From Mesostigma viride (taxonomy: Eukaryota > Streptophyta > Mesostigmatophyceae > Mesostigmatales > Mesostigmataceae), in assembly GCA_009746045.1 (NCBI GenBank), contig RPFO01000213.1, positions 12,371,063 through 12,435,062 of the forward strand: a stretch of DNA of 64,000 nucleotides, written 5' to 3'. A program made the translations under genes and the position numbers. Shown piece by piece: positions 1 to 10,700 of the stretch (its first letter is position 1; each line of letters starts with the position of its first letter). Under the pieces are notes generated by a model. The model was not told the DNA's origin. It ran no database searches and worked only from the letters and a program-made list of their open reading frames with translations.

Positions 1-683
1 CCCCAATTACCAAAACAGATACAATTGATCAGCACAAAAAGATGGGGCGGACCAGCACCGACAGGTACGATCGGCGCGCACAAGCAGATGGGGTGGACCA
101 GCACCGACAGATAAAATTGGCTAGCTTTAATGGGTTAGCACAAACAGATTTAATGGACCAGCTCAAAGAGCATCTGCGCAAACCACGAAGAATCTCAGCA
201 CGAATGCCTATGATGTACATGACATGGCCATCGGTGGAAGTGCCCCTGGCAGGGCTAGGTACCCATCCAGTGCCTGCATACGCAACCAACCGTTATACAG
301 ACACATGGCAATGGTGGTGCTGAACTAGGCACAAACAGCCTGGGGTTGCAGAAATAGGTACGAATAGCTCGGGTTGCAGAAATAGGCACAAATAAGACCA
401 TTTCCCAGACACCGACATCGACCTGGAACAGGTGACACTAGGGAGCGGATGCTAGCAATGCCAGTGTCAGACGGCCAAACCAATTATTTTCCTAGATGAT
501 TACATTATCTTATATTAGAATCATTTCCTAGATAAGAATATTCTCCTACATTAGAACATGGTTATCCTATATTACATGGCAAGCCTCTTCTTGTGCTTAA
601 CTATGGGCCAAGCACTTTGGTATGCCATGGTATAGATTTATCCCCCCAGGCAACAAAAGCAACCCCAGGGGCCAGGGACCCAC
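1..683. other. No gene recognised (probable PPIL4 intron and beyond)
   Basis: The next PPIL4 exon should lie in this direction on the minus strand, but I find no stretch resembling the cyclophilin segment that follows exon 2. The first 150 bases hold short direct repeats of a phrase like 'gatggggcggaccagcaccg' (about 42-65 and 88-110). AT-rich repeats of 'cctatattag' type lie around 490-570. The most economical reading is that this is intron and that the rest of the gene lies to the left of the window. Confidence 0.4.
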
Positions 684-2079
684 TTGTAGATGGAGTCCCC
701 CCCCTTGCCGGTCCCCGTTGGATCCCCCGTCTGCGCCAGGAAGTCCTTTTGCACGCTGTGGAAAAGGCAGTCGTTGAAGTACTTGATCCTGCCGGTTTGA
801 AGGTGTCGGGTGTATGCATGAAGATGTCCACAGTAAAAAAGTGATGTGTGAGCAGCAGTCAATGACGTGGGCGAGGCAGTCGATGAAGTACTTGACCCTG
901 AGGCCAAGCTGCAGCGAAAACTGAGGCTTCTGGCTGACGTACGTGAACATGTTGATATGAGTGCAATTCATATTCAGGGTTCTCATACACATAGGCGTAT
1001 AGAGTGTGTGACTGGGCTGTAAGCTGGGTTAGCGCCGTTCAACGCCTGCGGTCAAGGCATGTGTGAGGCAGTCAATGAACTACCACATGCTGAGAGCGTG
1101 GTGTAGTGTGTAGCGTGTAGTGTGTAGTGTGTACCGTGTAGTGCACAGGGTCTGGAGGTGGGACCACGCAGCAGGAAAGGGATGGGTGAGCAGCTGTGTG
1201 GAGGAGGCACTACCGTGGAAGAGGCAGGCATTGAAGCATGCAAATGTCAAACGAGCCATGAAAGTGCTCCTCCAGGAAGGCCCTATCGACCCTGCATCCT
1301 TCAAGCCTTCCCCCAGTGCTTCCAAGTTAAATATGTGGGGCATACGTGGCTGCCACAGGGGCATGCTCAGAGACTTCATATTATACATAATTTATGTGTG
1401 TCAAGTCCTGGACGGCGCAAACGCCGCATAAAATCACAGATATATTCGTTGCAGAATCGGCAGATCCCGGAGTAACCCCCGTGGGCATATGCCTATCGCT
1501 GTTTCGGATACACGTGTATTGTTATATTGGTTATCACATAATGTGTGAACCGTGCATGGGCCAAGAGTATACTGAAAAGGAGCAATGAGTGCGGAGACTA
1601 GCTTGAGCATCCGCAGATTACAGATAATAAATATGCATATATATACAGCGGAGTCTTTAAAGCAAGGGTAAATGCCCCAAAGAACTCAAAATCTCCCAGA
1701 CAGGTTTCTCCTCCTCCAAGCCTTGCACATGCACGCACGCGGAGCCCATCCACGATGCAAGCGCAGAAGCAGCCAAGCGGGGACGGCATCCGGCCATACC
1801 AAGAACGCGTGTACGAGTAATACAATCTGCTAAGACTAGGACTCTGAAATACAGGATGCCATCACCACCGTGTGTGCCACATGGAGCAGCGTAAAACAGC
1901 CATTCTTAACTCAGGCACGTTAAAAACGTGAAAAGCTCCCGACGAAAACTTGCTAGGCACATTACGATGAATAAAACTTACTTGCACAGTTTAAGAAAGT
2001 TCTTCGTCGAAAGGGGGCATTCCTGAACGTGTAGGTCGATAACGACGTCTCCTTTGCTGGTCTCGAGAAGGACAGCCAT
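684..2079 (-). CDS. PPIL4: PPIL4/CYP59-type peptidyl-prolyl isomerase, 5' part, runs off the left edge
   Basis: Two exons of a cyclophilin of the PPIL4/CYP59 family, nuclear proline isomerases that in other organisms carry an RRM after the cyclophilin domain. Exon 1 is 2079-1982 and starts with [20 protein letters not shown], the conserved N-terminal strand pair of this family. It ends TGC AA before a GTAAGT donor. Exon 2 is 788-684 after a CAG acceptor. It encodes [20 protein letters not shown] and then [17 protein letters not shown], the family's active-site block, with the conserved FxxQxGD. It ends before GTGGGT. Phases match (2 to 2). The RRM and most of the isomerase domain are not in the window. 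The start ATG is the only one giving the family N-terminus. Identification is by remembered family sequence, and the fit is strong over about 67 residues. Confidence 0.9.
864..1245 (-). repeat. Three decayed copies of PPIL4 exon 2 start inside intron 1
   Basis: The first 30 or so bases of exon 2 (plus-strand image at about 758-795, 'aggcagtcgttgaagtactt') recur in altered form at about 866-900, 1069-1092 and 1213-1243, all within intron 1 and in the same orientation. The first copy still translates to [12 protein letters not shown] against [12 protein letters not shown] in the real exon. The others are more eroded. See the finding on exon-edge copies. Confidence 0.7.
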
Positions 2080-2962
2080 GTTGTTGAGTCGCCCTCTATT
2101 GGGCAGTAACCTCCGAAATCTGTTGTAAAAAAAAACCACTGACAAGATAAACTAAAGAATATTAAGCGATAAATATGATTCCTTCATTTTCAAATACGAT
2201 TGCATTGCAAAAGCCGAACTTCCCTGCAATTATTGCTGAAATCGTGGCACTGCCGACTGGAGACCGGCATCGCCAAATTATTGCAATTGCACAAAAGTGA
2301 ACAACCCGGTGTTGAGCGCTCGCATAAGACCAACCCCGAACATCTTGACCGCGCCGCGCCTTCATGGAGCTCTCCCTGCCTGAGCTGCCCGTAATAAAAT
2401 CATCTCATCCGGCGACCGGCGCTGGATATGACTCGAGGGAGCTGTGTATTTTTTATTGCCTGCATACATACCCAACTCCGAGTTCCGAGGCCGCCGCAGC
2501 CCGCATGCCAGGTGGCTGTTCCCGGACGCCGCAAAATATCTTTTCCCGACTTTATCCATGCTCCCACCTATCGCTGACTGTACCACTGTGGCCGATGGAA
2601 ACGAATGCGCCCACTGCCAACTGCCAAGTTGGACGAGGCCAGGAGTCGCGCGCTAGTACGATGGCCGCGTCTCCAAGCAGTCTTTTCCCCACAACGAAAC
2701 AGAAGCTGCTGACGGAGCTGGTAGCGTGACATTGGGACGGGGTGACACGCTCAGGCATCCATAGCGAACTCGCAAAACCCACATTACAAGATTATACGTG
2801 GAATAATTCGCTAAGAGCTGTTGCTGCGGGAGGGAGGTGATTATCGAAGAGGACTTGTTAGAAACCATAGCGTAATGTGACGCACGAAAAATCTTGCGCG
2901 ATCGAACTGGCTGCCTTTTAAACGAGACGAACACGGCGCCTGTCCCAAATTCATACTACCCG
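2080..2962. promoter_or_regulatory. Shared upstream region between PPIL4 (minus) and the next gene (plus)
   Basis: These 883 bases separate two head-to-head start codons and must hold both 5' UTRs and promoters. I see no clear TATA box or recognised element. AT-rich stretches lie near 2120-2170. The role is inferred from gene orientation only. Confidence 0.4.
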
Positions 2963-5900
2963 ATGAAGTCAAGAAGGCGACGACGTCATCGGCAGAGCCC
3001 GAGTTTCGAGGATGGCGCGCACCGCGCGGACATGGACTTGGCCATGGAGGACGTAGAAAAAGGCGGAAACTCGCCGGAAGCACCTGCGCTCCACAACCCG
3101 CTGCAGAGACAAAAGCGAGAATACAGGGAAATGCGGCTTAAAATCCGTCACTTGCGCGAACAAAGGTTAGTAAGCCCCGATATCCATCTTTCAAGCCGTT
3201 GGATGCATATCCTTTAGTTTGGTGGACGGCCTGTGCCGTTCTTGGAATTTCGTTGGAACGTAAATTTCTTTTTATTTTTTTCGCCCATTACGTGCGCGCC
3301 CTGCCGTAGCCTCTAGCTTTCTCTATGCCCTTGCCGCGTATTGTCGACAAAGGCCACTCGTAAGGCAGTGGAGGTCTTAGAGGTCACTAAAGATCGCTAC
3401 GCACTTTTGGGGGCGGGGGGAGGTTCTCGGGCGAGCCGGCGGTGGGGAAACCTTTTTTTTTGTGCGCCGGCGGGTCCACGCGTTTTGCCGGTGCCCATGT
3501 TTTTGGCGTGCCAACGACTAGCCCTATTGTGTAGTTCGGAAGTGTTCCTTACCCGTATCACCGAGAGTATTTGGTACCCGTATCTCCGAGAGGAAGGGTG
3601 CATTCTTGCCCACGCCAAACTTGTTTGCAGAAAAGGCAGCATCTGTTTCGGATGCTCATGCTACGTGCCTTATCCCTCAGGGTGTGCGCCTGCGTTGCCC
3701 AGTTGGATTCTCATTTCGTGTCTCTTTCTCTCTTCCCTAGTTGCAACAGCCCAAAGACGTGCTGGCTTTGGGCCGATGCAATGCTATTAACATGCCTCAG
3801 TTGGCTATGGAAATTCGCAATGGCACGCGTGTTGCCGGTTGGGCATGAATCGTAGTGGTGCGTTTTCCTAGTGGCAGCTGGTGCAGCGCTTGGTTGTTGT
3901 ATCATAACACGGTGAAACATTTTCATTCATTACGTCCACTGCAACAACATCTTGCTTGTGGCATGCTTGACTTATTTCCTGTCACCCACCACCCACAACC
4001 CACCACCCACCACCCACCACCCACCACCCACCACCCACCACCCACCACCCACCACCCACCACCCACCACCCACCACCCACCACCCACCACCCACCACCCA
4101 CCACCCACCACCCACCACCCACCACCCACCACCCACCACCCACCACCCACCACCCACCACCCACCACCCACCACCACCACCCACCACCCACCACCCACCC
4201 CATCCCCACCCACAAACGCCCACCCACAACCCCCACCCCACCCCCCACCCCCACCCCCCACCCCCCACCCCCACCCCCCACCCCCACCCCCACCCCCCAC
4301 CCCCACCCCCCCCACCCCCCACCCCCCACCCCACCCCCCACCCCCACCCCCACCACCCGCTACCCACCACCACCTAATCGCCACCCGTCACCCAGGCTGA
4401 AGATATCGAAGAAGGGGAGTGTGGAGGAGAAAGCGCGTCGGAAAGCGCTCACAAAGACGATCAAGGCGATTGTAGAGGTGAGCCCTCACGCCTTACAGTA
4501 GGCTTGCTTAGAGCATACTTGTACGGTGCAGGCAGACTAGCTCAATCTATGTCTGGCTGTGTGATGGCTGGCATTCACTAACCCTTTTGCTGGGCGATCT
4601 CCCACTACCGTTGCTGGTTTCCTTACTAGTATTTTTTCGGCAGTTGTATTTGTTTGGCTTGCCTGTCTCCTCCTCCCCTCCCCCCCTTCCCCCCTCGCCT
4701 TCCCACTCTCCCCCCCCGTCCCCCCCCCCCCCCCCCCCCCCCTACCTTCTGTGAAACATGGGGCCTTGTGCCCCATTTCTTATGCTCCCATTACTTATGC
4801 CTCTGTATGAGTGCCCCTTTAGCGTTTCTGCCCCAGTACCGAATAACGTATAGTCCTGAACAACTTTTGTCCTGAATGGCCTCTTGTCCTGAATAGAACT
4901 TTGTGGCCCAAGGCCTCTTGTACACCTACTCTTTGTGAGAGCAGTAGCAGGAGGAGCCAACACCCATACCCCCATGCTCCATGCTTCAGTACCTGTTGTG
5001 CCCCCACAATCATTCATACCTGTCACGCCCCCACCATAATCCCCCCTGTTGTGCGCCTCTACCCCAATGCCCTGCGACGAGCAGAAGCAAAAGGAGGAGC
5101 ACGAGAAGGAGCTGCAGCAGTACCTTAAAGCGCGGGAAGGTGGGTGCCACTAAGGCAGTGAAAGTGGGTTGGGCTGTGAAAATGTGCTCTGGCTGTGGGA
5201 GGTTCAAGACTTGGAGTGAACGCCTGTCAAGCGCGCCGTGCATGCCACGCTTGTTACTAACACCCTCGCTGCTGGCACATTTGATCGTAGATTCGCCGAC
5301 GTCAACGCTACTGCTGGTAACGTAGACTACTGTTGTGCGGCTGTTAGGGAAGGTGGGTTTGCGGCAGTGGTTTTTGCATGTTTGTTTTGTTTGTTTGTTT
5401 TGTTCGCTTGTTTTGTGCCCATCTTGTCAGTAGCAGTAGCAAGGGAGACAACATCCGATGGCACAAGCTTAGCAGGATGTCTGCAAGCCAGATAACCATG
5501 TTCCAAGCAAAATGTTTCCGGCCCCACCGTCTAGGTCATCTAGTTGCTGTTAGCGTTAGCCAGCAATAGTTTCAATGAACAAGGCAGCACATTTCCATCT
5601 CCATTCATATTCATCATCCTGACCGCCTCGAAAACGCGGATAAGACGGCAGGCTGGAGCAACCATGGTCCGGATTCTCCATATTCCTGGCCCGCGCTGGC
5701 TGTCTCATTGATACCATGGTCACTATTGTTCATAGTAATGCCATGCCTGCGCTGGTTGTCTCATTCATGTTCGCCTCGGTTGGATGCAAAGATAAGGTGT
5801 GCCGTTTTCCTACCGCGTCATCATCTTCTCATGGTGCCTTGGTGCATGACCTAGCTTCCGTGTCAGTTTCGTACCTACCTCGTTCAAGCGCATGGATGTC

Positions 5901-6312
5901 AGCATGGCTGGCGGCACGTCTCACATGCAGCAACAGTCCGGACCTCGGGAATCCTGTTTAAGTTCCGTTTAGCCAATCCCAGGATATAAGTAGATGCTGT
6001 GGTTTGTGATGGTAGTGGCCGTTTTCGGTAGCTCATGAAGCGAAAGTCCGCTTGTTACGAGGTTTCGTAGCAATTATCTACTGGTCTTTATCCTTCTGGT
6101 CAGCCCGCCCTTTCCTTCCATCGGTGTCTGTGAGAGTAACCCCTTTGGTGCCATGTGCCTGGGGTCACTGTTCGCGTGCAGCGGAGGAGGTGCCGGACAT
6201 TGAAGCGCCCGACGGCGAGCACGCGCCCGTGAGCCAGAGCCAGTTTGTGTCGGACAGTGGGCACGAGGGGGACGTTGAAGACTTGGAGACAGACACCAGT
6301 GTCCGGCTCTGA
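2963..6312 (+). CDS. Small charged coiled-coil protein, family not recognised
   Basis: Spliced gene, not recognised. Exon 1 is 2963-3169: ATG, then an Arg-rich start (MKSRRRRRHRQSPSFEDG) and a charged helix (QRQKREYREMRLKIRHLREQ). It is followed by TTA and a GTAAGC donor; a GTTAGT donor four bases earlier is an alternative. A likely exon 2 begins at 3741 after TTCCCTAG (LQQPKDVLALGRCNAINM). Its end and its join to exon 3 are unresolved because phases do not fit one simple choice. Exon 3 is about 4396/4403-4482, a Lys-rich helix (GSVEEKARRKALTKTIKAIV) ending GAG before GTGAGC. Exon 4 is 5085-5139 (KQKEEHEKELQQYLKARE). Exon 5 is 6182-6312, acidic, ending TSVRL and TGA. Exons 3 to 5 join in frame. 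The basic N-terminus, helical middle and acidic tail suggest a nuclear or scaffold protein, but that is inference. Confidence 0.6.
3985..4376. repeat. 7-base (CCACCCA)n microsatellite passing into C-rich tract, intronic
   Basis: About 29 near-perfect 7-base units up to 4190, then degenerate C-rich sequence to about 4376. It ends about 20 bases before the acceptor of exon 3 of the surrounding gene, so it supplies that acceptor's pyrimidine tract. Long open frames through it are artefacts of the repeat. Confidence 0.95.
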
Positions 6313-6600
6313 TCACGGCTCGTGTGACCGCGTCGTCCCACCGTGTTACTCCTCTTGCTGCCATGTAAAACCAGCTCGTGTTGCGGCCATGCACTCGCTC
6401 ATGCTCATGTCAGAACTACCTGGCCGGCAGAGGAAAGCGTGGATTGAGGGAAAGATTCCACCTGCATGGAGGCACGGCATATTGTCCATCTCGTCACGTG
6501 ACAGGGCAAGCCAAGCTCTGGGGCGGCAGTGACCAAGTGTGTGTATCGCTGAAACCTATTCTTAGTGCATGCCATAAATCTGGAGAATCCGGACCATGGT
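5661..6600. repeat. Perfect 19-base inverted repeat flanking the last exon of the preceding gene
   Basis: Positions 5661-5679 ('accatggtccggattctcc') and 6582-6600 are perfect reverse complements, with weaker matching continuing inward (Atattcctggc against its complement). They are the ends of two oppositely oriented members of a dispersed repeat whose other copies sit at about 7368-7445 and 14393-14510. Whether 5661-6600 ever moved as one unit is unknown. Confidence 0.7.
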
Positions 6601-7748
6601 AGCTCGAGCCATGGTCCGGACCATGATCCGGACCATGGCCGTGTACCTTTAAAGGAACATGCCTAGAGCCATGTATGAAGATGTCTAGGCATGGTACCTA
6701 CTCAGGTTGCTCACACGATTGTATACGATACACTTAATATAATGGGTGTGGTCTTTAAAATATAAATTAGTGATGGAGTGTTCAGTTGCTTGATTCTGCC
6801 TTGAGCTAGATGTCTCGTGGATGTTGGCAGAACGAGTCGCACGATTCACAACTATAATATTGATAAGTAAAAGCATCATTTGCGCAGTGGCCGGAGGTTG
6901 TGTTTGATCGATATAGGACCTGGCCCGGCCTGCCTGCATGGCCAGGCAGCGCTCATGTGACACGCTTTGGCCGGCAAACATGCATGCATGCAGTGGCGTA
7001 CAGTAAGTGATGGAGACAATAACTATGCACGCATGGGCACCGCAGGGCCGGCGCACTAGCTTAATTGAACGTACCAGTAGCTTGCTAGGTAATTTAATGG
7101 ATGTGAGACATCGTACGATAAATAAAAATTGTATAAGTGGCCCCAGGCCCTGGGCCAAGGAGCACCGGCCCTCGATCGCGAAGCGTTGTAGCTGCTGTAG
7201 GTTTACTGTTAGTTTCAATAGAAAAGGATATCTAGCTGCTGTCTGGCCCCCATGCCGCCTCGATCCGGCTGCATGTGTACCGACCATGGATCGATCGATG
7301 AAGCGCATCGCATATCACGAACAACGTACCCAACAAACACGGATAAGATAACAGCAGGCTCGAGCTATAATGGTCCAGATCCCCCAGATTTCTGGTATGC
7401 GCTGGTTATCTCCTTTACAATACTTCATTGCTCTAGTAATTGGCCTGGTCAGGGAGGTCAGGCTGTGATCTGTGGCATACATCACGGTACTATCACAACC
7501 ACCAGATGCATATTCAAATACTGTCCTATCCGGACAGAGAAAAAAAAGAAATCACTGGCGATGCTTTCCGCTGAGGTGGGTCCAGAATCACCTAAAAAAT
7601 CAGGCTCATGAATCCATGCTTCCCGCTAGCGGTCACATGGTATCAAACTAACAAGCTTATTATCACCCAACACAATACTGAAAATTGCCAGTGAAAATTT
7701 CCGGGTACTCATACACATCCACTACCATATCCTCAACACGGCAGCTGC
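6313..7748. other. Convergent intergenic region with 3' UTRs
   Basis: Lies between the stop codons of the plus-strand gene (6312) and the F-box/WD40 gene (7749). It has a palindromic run of 'ccggaccatgg' units at about 6590-6640 and a dispersed-repeat copy at about 7368-7445. No coding exon is recognised. The longest open frame here (6685-7308, minus) has no family resemblance and is AT-biased. Confidence 0.5.
7368..7445 (+). repeat. Dispersed repeat copy (tggtccagat...gcgctggtta family)
   Basis: Shares the phrases 'atggtccagat', 'ctggtatgcgctggttatct' and following AT-rich sequence with copies at 5663-5780 and 14393-14510. No open frame and no terminal duplications seen. Confidence 0.5.
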
Positions 7749-10700
7749 TCACGGCGAACAAGCTGACGTAAGCGCGAAATCGATGACCGACAGCTGACAG
7801 TTGCCCGCATCCTTGACAATGCTGCAATCATCGATCGCGAGCGCGCCGTAGAGGCCCTCCGACGGACACATCACGCTTACGATCATGTGCACGGGCCAGC
7901 CAGGCGCCCGCTTCCATATGCACAGCATCTCGCTCGACAGCGCTAGCACGTACGAGCGCGTGAAGCCGACGCCGCGAATCGCGGCCCCTGGCTCGATCTG
8001 CAGGGTGGCCTCGCAGCACCAGCTGGGGGTGGGGGTTTCAAGGTGACAAGGGAGCGGGGACGCAGAGTCGACAAGAAAAACAAGTATTCAGGTACGGGCA
8101 TGGACAGTGAGTAAACATACCGACATGATAGTTTATTAAGAAAACCAAACGGGATGGTTTTAAAGGATGGTACAAGTAAACATACAGACAGGATCGTTTA
8201 CAAAGAAAACCAGAAGGGATGGTTAATAGGATGGTACAACACTGCTTCCGCGCACAGCCGGTCCAACATCCCCACAACTAAGGGATGACAGGGTCGCATA
8301 CTTCCTAGAGCCAGGTTACGGGTTGCCAAATACGCGGATGCACCAGCTACAATGTACACAAACTACTTAAGTACAAACTTCTCAGCACAGCCTTTGAAGG
8401 GACGACGACGGTTCTTTAATCTTTAATTTAAATCCCAGCCATCCACATGATGGCCTTCATCTGATCTCGTCATCTTTGCACCTCTGAGCCAGCCACCCCC
8501 CAAAACTCACACACTCACAACCACTCACTTTTGTACTCAGTCTCATACTGGACACAGCCAACCCCTTCCCCCCTTGCGCCACATCCCTAGCCCACAATCA
8601 TAGGAACCTTAGAGCCCTCATGCAATTGCCACCCAACAGGCACACCCAAACCCGTTCTCCCTCGTGCCACAACTCCAGGGGCACCCGACCCCCAAGCCCC
8701 TGAGCCCCTCATGCCAAGCACACCCCAGCCAGCACGCTTACACCCTTGCACCCTTTCTCCCTGCCACCCCCACCCCAGCAACATCCCAAACAAAACATCT
8801 CACTCCATCAAAAGCAAATGATATGTGTGCTCATGCCAGAAATGCGGCACCCATGCAGCCGCAGCATGCCGTCCGACAAAGCACACAGGCGCGCCCCACC
8901 TGTTCCCTGACACGCCCCCGTCCTCTCCCCCGCGTGCCTGGTTCCACCACAGCCGCATCGTGCCGTCCGCGCTGCCGCTTGCCAGCCACCTGTCGCCGTC
9001 TGACGCGAGAGCTAAGACCGCGTCCCCGTGTCCCTCCAGGGTGGCCTCGCACCTCCACTCGTACGAATACTCGTTCGAGGAGACAGAAGCCGCCGCTGCC
9101 GATGAGTTCAATGGAGAAGACCCGCTCTCGGTGGGGGAAGCGCCCCCCATTCCCCCACCCCCAACATTCCCATGGCTCGCATTTGGGGGCGAGGATGCCG
9201 ATGAGGACAGGTGGTGGTTGACTCCATGCGAGGGACCCGAAGGTTGAGGCAGCGCGGGGGGGGCAGCGGCTCCCCAGGTGGACCACAGGGAGGCGGGAGG
9301 GGGACTGCTTGCTTGGCGCACGTCCTGCAGGACGCAGCCCCATACGCGGACGAGTCGGTCCTGGCCACCGGCCATCACACGCGTGCCGTCGGAGGTGAGG
9401 CAGTAGACGTCGGAGCCGCGGTCGGAGGGCGTGTCGGGTGCCTGCATAGCATATCATGTGTTTGGGAACCACAGAGACCGTTAGGCCGAGTGCATCGCGG
9501 CGCCAACATGGGTGCAAACCGGCATAGGGGCGTGTCGGGCGCCCACAACATGGTAGTATTGGTTACGAAGGAAACAAAACATCGGGGAAAAACATATCAG
9601 TGGGGCATTGGGGAATCGTCATATTGCATATTGGGGTGCAGAGGCAATACGGCCCAGAAGTTATTGGGGTGCTTTCGTCGCATTGTCAAGTACTTGCGAC
9701 TGGCGCCCTATGGGGGTGCCATCGGCATGTTGTTGAAGCGCCTGCCTCGTGGGGGCGAGGATGCCCCGGGGGTGCAGCGTTGTAGGGGGTTTATGAGGGT
9801 TGGTCTTATGCGGGTGAAACGTTGTAGGGGGTTTATCAGGGTTGGTCTAATGCGGGTGAAACGTTGTAGGGGGTTTATGAGGGTTGGTCTTATGCGGGTG
9901 AAACGTTGTAGGGGGTTTATGAGGGTTGGTCTTATGCGGGTGCAACGTTGTAGGGGGGTTATGAGGGTTGGTCTTATGCGGGTGAAACGTTGTAGGGGAG
10001 TTGAGTTATGAGGGTTGGTCTAATGCGGGTGAAACGTTGTAGGGGGGGATTCTTGGTCTTACGGGGGTGTTATGAGGGTGCAAGTAATCAATTGAGGAGG
10101 GTGCATCCAGGTGCGGAAGATTGGACGCACACGCCCCAAGTCCAGCGCGTCTACGTAGTCAACACTGCCTCAGACAGGAGGAACGTACAATAGATGAAAG
10201 CCACTAACAAACAAACATCGTTGTGTCCTATGGCTGGTTGACTACGCCAGGACCGCGGCTCACTGCATCAGGTCCACGTAGTTGGAGATTGCCACAGATA
10301 GATATGACGGCCAGTTCTATCAACTAATAGAAACAAGCAACAAAAGAAACCATTAGAAGCATCAAATTTGCCCAAGTGCTCAACTCACCTCCAGCGGGTC
10401 CACGTACTTTTAAGTTGCCACAGACAAACACATAACAGATAGAACCCACAACAAACCAATGCCAGGCTCTCCCATTGTCAACTAACATTTTGCCCATAAT
10501 GATTCAATAGGTGCTGAAGCTAAGGTCCATACGAGTGCCTTCCTACTGCCAAAAGGCCTCACTACGTTCATAACACCACTCGAGGTACACGCGCACATGC
10601 ATGACAGATCACATGGCATCAAGGTGCCGCGCCCCCCACTTTGGCACTCGTACCACATAAGGGCGGGCACGGTTGACAGTAGGCACTAGTACTGGCGCAA

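Noticed and set aside
3855-4400. His/Pro/Thr-rich and Gly/Trp-rich frames of 120-180 residues
   Set aside because: Translation of the (CCACCCA)n microsatellite on both strands.
6685-7308. 207-residue minus-strand frame
   Set aside because: No recognisable motif, opened by a non-ATG codon or chance, and it lies between two gene ends.
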